In this document: in pieces, positions 9,184 through 18,521 of the stretch
Layout: every line of letters begins with the position of its first letter
How positions within the stretch are numbered: the first letter of the stretch is position 1
Assembly (NCBI GenBank): GCA_019359245.1
Contig: JAHHHR010000024.1
Coordinates: 48,971-112,970, forward strand
Length of the DNA: 64,000 nucleotides
Source: Nostoc desertorum CM1-VF14
GTDB taxonomy: Bacteria; Cyanobacteriota; Cyanobacteriia; Cyanobacteriales; Nostocaceae
Direction of reading: 5' to 3'
The notes under the pieces: generated by a model
The model's input: the letters and a program-made list of their open reading frames with translations, nothing else
Told to the model about the DNA's origin: nothing
The model's database searches: none
Made by a program: the position numbers and the translations under genes

Positions 9184-9302
9184 AAACACTCTACGTACCT
9201 CTGTCTTGAAAAGTTTTCTACGCAGGGAAGCCCGGCTCTGATTTGCTTTGCATATCTCTGCGTTTGAAAACCCCCAAAGGTCTAACTTAACGTGACACCT
9301 TA

Positions 9303-9728
9303 TTACTCCAGAATATAAGTATTCAAATAATCTAAGGGAACCGTGAATACATAGTATAGTACTCCCCCACCCAAGAAAAGCACAGCTAAACTAGCGAGAA
9401 TTATCCAACGATCTGGTGGTTGATAAGTATCTTCGTCAATATCTCGGCGAACTGCGAAATAATGCTGAGTTGAAAGTAATACTGATAACACACCGACTAA
9501 AGCGAATGCTAAACCCAACTTCCAACCATTACCAGGAGGTTGTGGTGCTATGGGCGGTTGGATAATCCGCAATCGCACAATTAAAACACCAAAACCCATG
9601 AGTGCAACACCACTCCTCATCCATGCCAAATAAGTACGTTCATTAGCTAAATGATCCCGGACTCGATCTGACCTATACTTCTTTTTTTCTAACTTATTCA
9701 CTTCTAATTTTTCTGTTTCCACTTTCAT
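9303..9728 (-). CDS. DUF202 (YidH-type) membrane protein
   Basis: A 141-residue protein with the DUF202 hallmark RVRDHLANERTYLAWMRSGVALMGFGV near residues 21-47. Three hydrophobic segments follow or overlap (MGFGVLIVRL, LGLAFALVGVLSVLL, WIILASLAVLFLGGGVLYYVF). Members are small inner-membrane proteins of unknown function. It stands alone between ssuD and the pst genes. Confidence 0.8.
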   Translation of the reverse strand: MKVETEKLEVNKLEKKKYRSDRVRDHLANERTYLAWMRSGVALMGFGVLIVRLRIIQPPIAPQPPGNGWKLGLAFALVGVLSVLLSTQHYFAVRRDIDEDTYQPPDRWIILASLAVLFLGGGVLYYVFTVPLDYLNTYILE

Positions 9729-9878
9729 ATAAATTAAACTGCGGCTAGCTCTTCAAATTATTCAATATTTTAACCATTTTATTGCAACTACTAATTTCAT
9801 CTTGATAAATACTACGAGGCTATACACAGTATGATTACTAATCTGAAGTATTACTCAGCTTTAGTACTATCAAGCCTC

Positions 9879-10034
9879 AGAGGATGTCTGAGAAGTATCA
9901 AATATTTGTTGATTCCCCTAACCCCCCCTTAAAAAAGAGGGAACAAGAACCTGAAAGCCCTAAAATTTAACAGGGGATTTAGGGAGAGCTATCAGCGTTC
10001 TGTGTATACAAAAAACTTCTCAGACATTCTCTCA
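9879..10034. repeat. MITE-like inverted-repeat element
   Basis: About 155 bp bounded by imperfect inverted termini: AGAGGATGTCTGAGAAGT at 9879-9896 and ACTTCTCAGACATTCTCT at 10015-10032. The interior has a purine/pyrimidine-rich block typical of Nostoc dispersed repeats. No coding potential is visible. A diverged relative with the same CTGAGAAGTATCAAATATTT end lies at 22070-22190. The rest of the 9729-10211 gap holds only a short Nostoc palindrome near 10105-10140 (CTACGAGACGCTACGCG). Confidence 0.65.
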
Positions 10035-10211
10035 GCATATTTTCCAGAATTAGAACCAATACGTTTGGGTTAAGCATCTCTTTCTTCTCTCTGCATCCTC
10101 TACGCCTTCTCTACGAGACGCTACGCGAATGCGTCTACGTTAAAAATTGATTTTGGTAACACAGTTTTAGGCTTAACTGAAACGTATTGGAATTAGAACT
10201 GTGATGTCTCT

Positions 10212-11039
10212 TTAACCAAAGCGTCCACTAATATAATCTTCAGCTTCTTTAGTTTGAGGAGAACTGAACATTTGGGCTGTAGGATTAAACTCAACTAATT
10301 TTCCGCGACGTTTGCCATGCTCATCAATTTCTGTATTGAAGAAAGCAGTGAAATCTGCCACTCTCGAAGCTTGCTGCATATTGTGAGTTACCATGATGAT
10401 GGTGTATTGCTGCTTGAGTTCTAAACAGAGTTCTTCTACTTGGCGGCTAGAAATTGGGTCAAGAGCAGAACATGGTTCATCCATTAATAATACGTCTGGC
10501 TTCATAGCGATCGCTCTTGCTATGCAAAGTCGTTGCTGTTGTCCACCAGATAATGCAGTACCCTTCTCTTTAAGTTTGTCTTTGACTTCATCCCAGATAG
10601 CAGCGCGTCTGAGTGAATTTTCTACCAATTCATCGATGTTACCTTTGTAACCGTTAGCCCGCGGCCCAAAGGAAATATTTTCGTATATTGACTTAGGGAA
10701 CGGATTTGGTCTTTGAAAAACCATCCCGACTTGGCGGCGTAATTTTACAGAATTTATCTTAGGATCATAAATGTTGCGATCGCGGTAATTCAACTTACCC
10801 TCTACCTTCGCTCCAGGGATTAAATCATTCATCCGATTGAAGCAACGCAGTAAGGTACTTTTACCACATCCTGAAGGGCCAATAAAAGCAATGATTTGTT
10901 TTTCAGGAATTTTTAGGTAAACATCTACAAGTGCCAAAAATCCATTATAAAAAACCTTCACACCTTCAACATTGAACACACCATTATCTTGGTTAATTGT
11001 GGCGCTATCTGATTTACTTCTACTATTGCTATAAGTCAT
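10212..11039 (-). CDS. pstB: Phosphate ABC transporter ATP-binding protein
   Basis: ATPase subunit of the high-affinity phosphate importer, 275 residues. Walker A is GPSGCGKST, the signature is LSGGQQQRL, Walker B is VLLMDEPCSALDP, and the H-loop is IIMVTHNMQQA. The segment VKLRRQVGMVFQRPNPFPKS is diagnostic of PstB. It is the last gene of a sbpA-pstS-pstC-pstA-pstB run on the minus strand, 51 bp after pstA. Confidence 0.93.
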   Translation of the reverse strand: MTYSNSRSKSDSATINQDNGVFNVEGVKVFYNGFLALVDVYLKIPEKQIIAFIGPSGCGKSTLLRCFNRMNDLIPGAKVEGKLNYRDRNIYDPKINSVKLRRQVGMVFQRPNPFPKSIYENISFGPRANGYKGNIDELVENSLRRAAIWDEVKDKLKEKGTALSGGQQQRLCIARAIAMKPDVLLMDEPCSALDPISSRQVEELCLELKQQYTIIMVTHNMQQASRVADFTAFFNTEIDEHGKRRGKLVEFNPTAQMFSSPQTKEAEDYISGRFG

Positions 11040-11090
11040 TTTGCGTATTTCCTAATATCTGTGAATGTAATCAATTAGATATTTCATTAC

Positions 11091-11990
11091 CTAATGTATT
11101 GAGAAGCGCTGGCGGATATAAATTGCTACACCATTTAAAACTAAAATCAAGAGCAACAACGCAATAATTGTCGCCGCAGCTGCATCAGCAAAACCTGGTT
11201 CAGGACGAGTGATATAACTGTAAATTTGAATGGGTAATGCCATAAATCTCTGAAACAAACCAGGGTTAAAGGTGAGAAAACCTACAGCACCTACAACAAT
11301 TAGAGAGGCTGCATCACCAATAGCGCGGGATACAGAGATAATCACCCCAGTCAAAATACCAGGAATAGCATAAGGTATCACATGACTACTGATAGTTTTC
11401 CATTTGGTGACACCTAAGCCGTAGGAAGCATTTCTTAAGGAATCTGGGACAGCGCGAATTGCTTCTCTAGCTGTCACAATAATTACTGGCAAAGACAACA
11501 AAGATAAAGTCAATGCACCGGAAATCAAAGCGGGACCGAACCCAAGCAAATAATTGAAAACTCCTAAACCCAGCAATCCATAAACAATAGAAGGTACACC
11601 CGCCAGATTGCTGATATTAATCTCAATAATCGCTGTCCACCAAGCTTTAGGTGCATACTCTTCTAGATATAAAGCTGCTCCGACACCAATGGGGACAGTG
11701 ACTCCAATCACAATAATTCCTAAAAGGATACTGCTGACAATAGCAGGACGGATGCCACCTTGGTCAGGAAAACGAGAAGGGGTTTCTGTTAGAAAACCGG
11801 GTGTTAAAAATCTGGCTAATCCATCTCGAAAAATATCAAAAAGTAGCAAAGCCAGAACAAATATACCAATCAGCAGCCCTAACAAAAAAACTATTTCAAA
11901 TACTTTTCCTAACGTCTCTCTACTCTCAACATTATCAGCAAACTCTGCCGCAGAATTTAGAGAATCATCTTGTTGATAACTTGTAGTCAT
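11091..11990 (-). CDS. pstA: Phosphate ABC transporter permease
   Basis: Inner-membrane permease of 299 residues with about six membrane segments. The segment FPDQGGIRPAIVSSILLGII, the EEYAPK region and the loop IRAVPDSLRNASYGLGVTKW are typical of PstA. It pairs with PstC to form the phosphate channel. Only 5 bp separate it from pstC, so co-transcription and coupled translation are expected. Confidence 0.92.
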   Translation of the reverse strand: MTTSYQQDDSLNSAAEFADNVESRETLGKVFEIVFLLGLLIGIFVLALLLFDIFRDGLARFLTPGFLTETPSRFPDQGGIRPAIVSSILLGIIVIGVTVPIGVGAALYLEEYAPKAWWTAIIEINISNLAGVPSIVYGLLGLGVFNYLLGFGPALISGALTLSLLSLPVIIVTAREAIRAVPDSLRNASYGLGVTKWKTISSHVIPYAIPGILTGVIISVSRAIGDAASLIVVGAVGFLTFNPGLFQRFMALPIQIYSYITRPEPGFADAAAATIIALLLLILVLNGVAIYIRQRFSIH

Positions 11991-11995
11991 ACTTA

Positions 11996-12937
11996 TTAAT
12001 CGTATTTTTCTTTATAGCGATTTGCAATCCAGTAACTAACAATATTCAAAGCTAGGGTTATTAGAAATAAAAGAGCGCCCACAGCATATAAAGTCTTGAA
12101 ACTGAGGCTACCACGTGGACTATCTCCACCAGAAATTTGTGCCATGTAAGCTGTCATTGTTTCTACTGATTCCGCAAAGTTAATAGTCAGCTTTGGCTGT
12201 TGACCTGCGGCAATAAGGACAGTCATCGTTTCACCCACAGCGCGAGAAATACCTAAAATAATCGAGGCTATAATTCCAGAAAGCGCTGCTGGGAGAACTA
12301 TTTTAAAAATGCTTTCTAGCTTAGTGATACCTAAAGCGTAAGCTCCTTCACGCAAAGAATGTGGGACTGCTCGAATAGCATCTAAGCTGATGGAACCAAC
12401 AGTAGGAGTAATCATTACCCCCATCATTAACCCCGCACTCAAGGCATTAAATATTTCTAGAGGAATAATATTCCGCAGCAATGGTGTGAGGAACAACAGC
12501 GCAAAGTAACCATATACTACAGTTGGTATCCCTGCTAAAAGTTCCACTGCTGGACGTAAAATTGCTGCTACTTTGGGTTGAGCATACTCACTTAAATAAA
12601 TAGCAGAAAATAACCCCAAAGGAATAGCAACTGCCATAGCTATAACTGTAGTTAAGAAAGTACCAGCTATCAATGGCCAAACACCAAAATGTTTCTCTGC
12701 AAACAGAGGTGTCCACTTAGTATCAAGAAAGAATTGAGCAAACGTAACTTCTTGGAAAAAACCAAATGCCTCTTGAAAAATAATTAAGACAATACCAAAG
12801 GTAGTCAAAACAGAAACTAAAGCACAAGCAAATAAAATTACCGCAATAATCTTTTCTAAGATATCTTCAGATGCGTTTTTCTCTAGTGACTGTCTGAACA
12901 GTTGATTAGAGTCTTCTTCAGAATTGCTATTTTGCAT
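11996..12937 (-). CDS. pstC: Phosphate ABC transporter permease
   Basis: Permease of 313 residues. The N-terminal ~40 residues are polar, then membrane segments begin (IIAVILFACALVSVLTTFGI). The cytoplasmic coupling loop is visible as IRAVPHSLREGAYALGITKL, nearly the same as in PstA, which fits the paired permease family. It lies between pstS (49 bp upstream) and pstA. Confidence 0.92.
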   Translation of the reverse strand: MQNSNSEEDSNQLFRQSLEKNASEDILEKIIAVILFACALVSVLTTFGIVLIIFQEAFGFFQEVTFAQFFLDTKWTPLFAEKHFGVWPLIAGTFLTTVIAMAVAIPLGLFSAIYLSEYAQPKVAAILRPAVELLAGIPTVVYGYFALLFLTPLLRNIIPLEIFNALSAGLMMGVMITPTVGSISLDAIRAVPHSLREGAYALGITKLESIFKIVLPAALSGIIASIILGISRAVGETMTVLIAAGQQPKLTINFAESVETMTAYMAQISGGDSPRGSLSFKTLYAVGALLFLITLALNIVSYWIANRYKEKYD

Positions 12938-12986
12938 AAACAGTTAAATTTTGGATACAATAACACTACAACAACTAGTACTTTAT

Positions 12987-13988
12987 TTAAATAAAGTTGG
13001 TGATTGGCTGTCCAGGTTTTGCTTTTTTAAATTTTGTACCAGTTTCACCAGTAATCAATTTTTGTTTTACTTTGACATAAGCTTCGTCAGGTAATGCTAC
13101 ATAACCTACGCTATCTACCCACTTCCAAGAATTTTCCAGATAAAATTCTACAAATTCTTTGACTGCTGGCTTACTATCTAAAGATTTTTTACTGACATAG
13201 ATGAACAGTGGACGAGACAAAGGTGTGTAGATATTTTTTATCACATTATCTACCGGAACTGGTTTTTCACATTTTCCTGTAGGGCTTTCTACAGCAACTA
13301 AATTGAGCTTATCTTGGTTTTGAATATAGTAAGATATGCCTACATAACCCAAGGCTGATGCATCACCTGATACTCCCTGCACTAGGAGGTTTTGATTATG
13401 ACTGGGAGTGTAATCTGTACGCCCATTCTTGACTTTGCCAGTCACAGCTTGAGTCATATAATCAAACGTTCCAGTATCAGAAGCCGGAGCATAAAGCTTC
13501 AGTTGTTGGTTAGGAAATTTCGGATTAACTTGATTCCAATTCAATATTTTGCCGTCTGATTTAGCGCTCCAAATCGTGCTCAGTTCCTTTATAGTTAGAC
13601 ATTTGGCAAAATTATTTTGACGGTTGGCAATTACAGCGATGCCGTCTAAAGCGATAGGGAACTCAACAAACTCAATATTCTTACTTTTACATTTTTTTAT
13701 TTCTTCATCCCTAATAGTACGAGAAGCACCAACAATATCAATATCACCAGCACAAAACTTACTAATGCCACCACCAGTACCACTTGAGGCAACGCTAACT
13801 TGAGCTTCAGGTTTAGCCTTCCCGTATTCTTCTGCAACTGCTAAAGAAACAAAAAAACCTACAGCTGCACCATCAATACTCACCTGGCTTTTCAATTCTT
13901 GCCCACCGTTACAAGAAGTGATACTGCTGGCAATAAACATTAAAGATGTTAAAAAGAAGCTATCCTTAAATCGGCGACGAAAGCTCAT
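12987..13988 (-). CDS. pstS: Phosphate-binding lipoprotein, PstS/SphX type
   Basis: Periplasmic phosphate-binding subunit, 333 residues. A basic start (MSFRRRFKDS), a hydrophobic stretch and the lipobox ASSITSC predict a lipoprotein. Ligand-contact style motifs include SSGTGGGISKFCAGDIDIVGAS and APASDTGTFDYM. In length and motifs it resembles the cyanobacterial SphX/PstS forms. It is 84 bp downstream of sbpA on the same strand, an unusual arrangement that ties phosphate import to a sulfate-binding protein. Confidence 0.85.
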   Translation of the reverse strand: MSFRRRFKDSFFLTSLMFIASSITSCNGGQELKSQVSIDGAAVGFFVSLAVAEEYGKAKPEAQVSVASSGTGGGISKFCAGDIDIVGASRTIRDEEIKKCKSKNIEFVEFPIALDGIAVIANRQNNFAKCLTIKELSTIWSAKSDGKILNWNQVNPKFPNQQLKLYAPASDTGTFDYMTQAVTGKVKNGRTDYTPSHNQNLLVQGVSGDASALGYVGISYYIQNQDKLNLVAVESPTGKCEKPVPVDNVIKNIYTPLSRPLFIYVSKKSLDSKPAVKEFVEFYLENSWKWVDSVGYVALPDEAYVKVKQKLITGETGTKFKKAKPGQPITNFI

Positions 13989-14072
13989 AAATTATCAATT
14001 GAGATAAAGTGACTCAGAATTTCTTATGCTTGGCTATCTGTCAGTAGAGAATGCTGCATGAAAAAAGAGATA

Positions 14073-15230
14073 TTATGCTTTGCTTGCAGCTTGAACTTTG
14101 TCAAAAATCGCCCCATCTCCAAAAAACTTTTTCTGGATAATATCCCAGCCACCTAAATCTTCAGATGTGAATAAAGTTTCAATTGGGGGGTATTTTGATG
14201 CTACTTCTTGGGTAACCGTGGGGTTAACTGGACGATATTGTAATTTTGCAAATTCCCGTTGAGCTTCTGTTGAGTATAGAAAATCAACAAACGCCTGTGC
14301 AACTTCTCTTGTACCGTGCTTATCGACATTTTTATCGACTACGGCTACAGGATTATCAATGGAAATATTGACTTTTGGTATGACATAAGGAAGTTTCGTC
14401 CCAGTTTTTTCCGCTAAAATTACCTCATTTTCGTAGTTAATCAAGACATCTCCTTGACCTTTTTGGAAAAATAAATCGCTTGCCTCACGGGCATCTTTCG
14501 TCAGAATAGGGATGTTTTTATAAACTTTAGTAACATAATCTAATGCTGTGGCTTCGTCGCCTCCTGTTAGAGTTACAGAACCCCAAAAAGCTAAGAATTC
14601 CCAGATAGCAATACCAGAAGTTTTTGGGTTAGCTGCAATTACTTTTACGCCATCTTTTGCCAAGTCTGCCCAAGTATTTATACCTTTTGGATTGCCTTCG
14701 CGCGTTACGATCGCAGCAACCGATCTACTAACAATACCATTTCTGGGAGCTTTGATTTCCCAGCCTGATTTAATCAAACCCGCCTGCTGAATTTTGTTGA
14801 CATCCAGGGGAAGTGCCAAATGTACTATGTCTGCTTCTTGCGAACCGGCAATCACAGCAGCAGTTTGAGAGCCAGAACCACCATAACTTTGTTCAAACGT
14901 GACGTTTTGGTTATGTTCTTGCTTCCACTTCTCGACAAATTTGGGTATTATCTGGTCATGAGCTGCTTTGGTAACAGAGAAAGAAACTAATCTTACCTTA
15001 ACATCATTTTTGCTAGCTGAACTGCTTCCAGAGCAGGAGGCAACTGCTATACTTAGAAAAGTGCCTATGAGAAACAGACTCACATAGCTTTGCACAGTGT
15101 GTTTATTGAACCAACTCCTAATTATGTGTTGATACGAGAGTTGTGTAGCTTGCAAAGCTTTCATGACATAAGCCTGCATCCCCTCGCTTAAAGATTTACT
15201 TAATTGTGTCAGTTGTTGAGACTTGCTCAT
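14073..15230 (-). CDS. sbpA: Sulfate-binding protein
   Basis: Periplasmic sulfate/thiosulfate-binding subunit, 385 residues. A long N-terminal extension (about 60 residues) precedes a hydrophobic segment and a lipobox-like IAVASCSGSS, so the real start may be further in. The mature domain has the family blocks VRLVSFSVTKAAHDQIIPKF, FEQSYGGSGSQTAAVIAGSQEADIVHLALPLDVN, and NPKTSGIAIWEFLAFWGS. No cysT/cysW/cysA permease genes are in this window; instead pst genes follow. An inverted repeat (15250-15275) lies 20 bp upstream and is the best-formed copy of the island's candidate operator. Confidence 0.9.
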   Translation of the reverse strand: MSKSQQLTQLSKSLSEGMQAYVMKALQATQLSYQHIIRSWFNKHTVQSYVSLFLIGTFLSIAVASCSGSSSASKNDVKVRLVSFSVTKAAHDQIIPKFVEKWKQEHNQNVTFEQSYGGSGSQTAAVIAGSQEADIVHLALPLDVNKIQQAGLIKSGWEIKAPRNGIVSRSVAAIVTREGNPKGINTWADLAKDGVKVIAANPKTSGIAIWEFLAFWGSVTLTGGDEATALDYVTKVYKNIPILTKDAREASDLFFQKGQGDVLINYENEVILAEKTGTKLPYVIPKVNISIDNPVAVVDKNVDKHGTREVAQAFVDFLYSTEAQREFAKLQYRPVNPTVTQEVASKYPPIETLFTSEDLGGWDIIQKKFFGDGAIFDKVQAASKA

Positions 15231-15249
15231 CAGAATTCACCCCTAAAGC

Positions 15250-15275
15250 TACGGTATTTACATCCGAATACCGTA
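15250..15275 (+). promoter_or_regulatory. Candidate sulfur-regulon operator, copy 4 (best palindrome)
   Basis: TACGGTA, 12 bases, TACCGTA: a perfect 7-bp inverted repeat 20 bp upstream of the sbpA start, in the 357-bp divergent region shared with the LysR regulator. The rest of that region (15276-15587) is AT-rich and I see nothing else definite in it. Confidence 0.6.
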
Positions 15276-15587
15276 ATTAAAAAATTATAGGGTATATAGA
15301 GTGATATTTATCTATCATCTGGCTTAAATTATTTTTACTAAGTGATGATTTGCTGATAGAAGTATTAAAAGCAAACAAAATGCAAAAACGCCTTAATAAT
15401 TATACGTAACAATTAAATCAAGCTTTTCGTCTCATCAGCAGCCTTTCTTGCTAAATACATAGATAAAACTTATGTTTAAGCAGATATAACAGCATACATA
15501 TACATATCTACAATTTTCCGCCGAACTTAACGTATAATACTTCTCTAATGTATAAAATTACTATGGTAAAAAGCATAAATAGTAGAA

Positions 15588-16523
15588 ATGACGCTCGAAC
15601 AGTTGCGAATTTTTTTAGTCGTTGCAGAAATGCTGCACTTTACCCGCGCAGCTGAAGCGCTTTATATTACCCAACCAGCAGTGAGTGCTGCTATCCAAAC
15701 CTTGGAAACAGAATATGGTACGAAGTTATTTCATCGTATTGGTCGTCATATTGAAATTACAGATGCTGGTAAATTATTGCAGTGTGAAGCACAGAAAATT
15801 CTGACTCATGTAGAGTTAACAGAACGTGGCTTAAAGGAATTAAATAATCTGCAACGGGGAGAGCTGAAGTTAGGAGCAAGTCTGACGGTGGGGAATTATT
15901 GGCTACCCGAAAAAATTAGTCAATTCAAGCACTTATATCCTGGTATTTTTATTGACTGTAAGCTAGGAAATGCTGAAGAAATTTGTGAAGGGACTGCTGT
16001 GGGGATGTATGATTTAGGTTTGGTAACAGGAGAGATTAAAGCATCATTGCAGCACTGTTTAGAGAAAGAAGAAGTAGGAAGCGATCGCCTGCAAATTGTT
16101 GTCAGTAAATCTCACCCTTGGTTCCATCGTAGCGAAATTTATGTAGATGAATTACTAAATACTACTTGGGTAATGCGTGAATCTGGTTCCGGCGCACAAC
16201 AGATGTTTCACCAAGCCTTACAAAGCTGGGGAATTGAACCTAGTAAGTTGGATGTTGTACTTAATCTGAACACTAGCGAAATGGTGAAAGCAGTTGTAGA
16301 AAGTAGCGTTGGTGCAGCGGCGATCCCCGAATTGATAGTGAAAAAAGAATTGCAATTAGGAACATTACGCTCCATACAAATTATCGATCCCAAAAAAGAA
16401 ACCGGGAAAAAGCTAGAAATTGTCCAACCTGTTTGGAAATTAAAACATCATCAACGTTTTCATACAAGAGTAATGGCAGCTTTTGAAGCCCTGCTGATCC
16501 CAGATAATATACAATTTGCTTAA
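15588..16523 (+). CDS. LysR-family transcriptional regulator, CysR/CysL-like
   Basis: A 311-residue LysR regulator. The N-terminal winged helix (residues 1-60, MTLEQLRIFLVVAEMLHFTRAAEALYITQPAVSAAIQTLE) is textbook, followed by a linker helix and a periplasmic-binding-like effector domain. It is divergent from sbpA across a region containing the candidate operator, which suggests autoregulation and control of sulfur genes, as with CysR/CysL/CbbR relatives. The effector is unknown. Its stop overlaps the convergent CadD-like gene by 4 bp. Confidence 0.85.
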   Translation: MTLEQLRIFLVVAEMLHFTRAAEALYITQPAVSAAIQTLETEYGTKLFHRIGRHIEITDAGKLLQCEAQKILTHVELTERGLKELNNLQRGELKLGASLTVGNYWLPEKISQFKHLYPGIFIDCKLGNAEEICEGTAVGMYDLGLVTGEIKASLQHCLEKEEVGSDRLQIVVSKSHPWFHRSEIYVDELLNTTWVMRESGSGAQQMFHQALQSWGIEPSKLDVVLNLNTSEMVKAVVESSVGAAAIPELIVKKELQLGTLRSIQIIDPKKETGKKLEIVQPVWKLKHHQRFHTRVMAAFEALLIPDNIQFA

Positions 16524-17203
16524 TTTGTTCTATTTTTTTTAACTAAAATTGTTAAACACATACAACTTGCTATTAACTTTATCACACCTAAAGCCTGTGT
16601 TTTTAATACTATTACCCCACCCAAAATTATCAATATAAATGGTAAAATATAATTGAAGTTTTGATTTAAAATATTTATATTTTTGGTTTGATAAGCTAAT
16701 CTATAAGCCAGATAGCACCAAACTGCTATTAATATAAAAAAACTAACAATAATTATCAAAAAGTTATTTAAATTGCTACTAGCAAATAGTGGGATGTAAA
16801 CGCTGATATTATCACTTCCATTAGCAATAGTAATGGCTGCTACACTGTAAGTCTGTACATTAAAAATGCTGGCGGTGTTTGTCTCTGGATATTCTGTTGT
16901 TTCAATTGCAACCTCTTGAATTTTGTCCTCTTCTTGATTGATTAAACTACTGATACCCATCGCTATAGGGATTAATCCCAGCAAGCCAATCCAATTAGGT
17001 GAGATGATTAATCCACCTAATAACCCAGGAAGGCTGGCAAAAACTAAAATAGTAAAGCCTAAATACTGACCAGCAATAATATGTCGGCATCTAAAGCTAG
17101 AATTAATTTGTGAAAATAATAGTAATAAAATAACGATATCATCAATATTAGTGGCAATAAAAGCTGAGATTCCCACTAAGAGCGTAGTAATCAACTCATT
17201 CAT
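16520..17203 (-). CDS. Cadmium-resistance transporter family (CadD-like) membrane protein
   Basis: A 227-residue polytopic membrane protein. The start LITTLLVGISAFIATNIDDIVILLLLFSQ, with the acidic DD after the first segment, is the CadD family hallmark; the middle has AAITIANGSDNISVYIPLFA. It shares this plan with the protein at 17703-18374, so the two are paralogs. Some cyanobacterial members may move other ions. It is convergent with the LysR gene. Confidence 0.75.
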   Translation of the reverse strand: MNELITTLLVGISAFIATNIDDIVILLLLFSQINSSFRCRHIIAGQYLGFTILVFASLPGLLGGLIISPNWIGLLGLIPIAMGISSLINQEEDKIQEVAIETTEYPETNTASIFNVQTYSVAAITIANGSDNISVYIPLFASSNLNNFLIIIVSFFILIAVWCYLAYRLAYQTKNINILNQNFNYILPFILIILGGVIVLKTQALGVIKLIASCMCLTILVKKNRTN

Positions 17204-17702
17204 TGCAATATATCCTGATTTATTTAAAAATATATTACTTCAACATTATTTTCTTTTAACCCTACTACGAAAGGGGACATTTAATTTGTTTATTTATAGT
17301 ACACCGAGATAAATAAAGATGGTGCGTTGCACTACGTGACAATAGCCCTCATATGGGATATTTGTTTTTAATTTTATAAATTCCTGATTGTAATTAGCCT
17401 TAATACAAAAAAGAGTAGTTTATTCTTAATAAACTGTGTTTATCGTTTTAATCACAAAGAGTATTTGCTTTTATTGAGCAAAAAAAATAATATTAATTTC
17501 AGATGCAACCCAGGTAACTTGCTGAAAAAACACTTACTCAGGAATTACCAGTTGATTTGATAGCGATCGCTTGAAAAAATTATAAAACTTATTGTCTGCT
17601 AATGCTAGATAGAGCAGCCTAATAAAAGTTTAATCTGCCCTCAACTCCAAAATTAGAGAGGGACCAGAAAACAACAAAACTATATTCTTGCAAACAAAAA
17701 AT
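17204..17702. other. Intergenic region between two CadD paralogs
   Basis: About 500 bp, AT-rich, with a HIP1 site near 17563. No convincing open frame, hairpin terminator or repeat was seen. It must contain the divergent promoters of the two CadD-like genes. Confidence 0.5.
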
Positions 17703-18374
17703 ATGAGTTGGTTAATTGGTACAATAATTATTGGGATTTCTGCTGCGATCGCAACTACTTTTGATGATAATTTGTATTTGACAGCCTTCTTCGGTAAAGT
17801 CAATCATGCCTTTCATCCCAGGCATATTATTATCGGTGAATTTTTAGGATTCACAGCTTTAGTATTTGCCAGCCTTCCTGGTTTTTTTGGTGGTCTGATA
17901 ATTCCCCATACCTGGATTGGATTACTAGGTTTTCTGCCAATCGCTATTGGGATTAATCATCTTTTGAGGAAAGAAGATAATGAAGAAACCACACAAGCTG
18001 TATCAATTAACTTAAATTATACCAAACCTCAGCGTCAGAAGAAATCACTCTGGGGGACGATACGCGACCCACAAACCTACCGCGTTTCTGCTGTTACCAT
18101 TGCTAATGGAGGAAATAATATTGGCATCTATGTACCGTTGTTTGCCAGTAGTAGCCTGCCACGTTTAGGAGTAATTTTGTTAGTTTGCTATTTAACAGTT
18201 GGGCTGTGGTGTTTTCTATCTTATAACCTGACTCGTAATCCTTTAATCGCACCTGTTCTAGCTAATTATGGTCGAAAAATCTTTCCCTTTATCTTAATTT
18301 GGTTGGGATACTCTATCTTAATGGACAGTGAAAGCTATCGGCTCTTACCGACTCTTGCCATGTTTTCTAATTAA
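17703..18374 (+). CDS. Cadmium-resistance transporter family (CadD-like) membrane protein
   Basis: About 223 residues from the ATG at 17703 (MSWLIGTIIIGISAAIATTF); an upstream TTG at 17688 is less likely. It shows the CadD pattern TTFDDNLYLTAFFGKVNHAFHPRHIIIGEFLGFTALVFASLPGFFGG and, near residue 140, AVTIANGGNNIGIYVPLFAS. It is a paralog of the divergent gene at 16520-17203. An open stretch just downstream (about 18376-18477, including WQPRYLHGAELEGAIGVFGR) may be a gene remnant of unknown origin. Confidence 0.75.
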   Translation: MSWLIGTIIIGISAAIATTFDDNLYLTAFFGKVNHAFHPRHIIIGEFLGFTALVFASLPGFFGGLIIPHTWIGLLGFLPIAIGINHLLRKEDNEETTQAVSINLNYTKPQRQKKSLWGTIRDPQTYRVSAVTIANGGNNIGIYVPLFASSSLPRLGVILLVCYLTVGLWCFLSYNLTRNPLIAPVLANYGRKIFPFILIWLGYSILMDSESYRLLPTLAMFSN

Positions 18375-18521
18375 AGGATCTTTCCCAGAAATACTCTGCG
18401 TTCCTACCCTGTGGCAACCTCGTTACTTACACGGAGCTGAATTAGAAGGCGCAATCGGAGTTTTTGGGCGTGTTTAGGAAGTAGGGAGATAATCTTCCTT
18501 TTCATTCCAGTCCTCAGAAAA

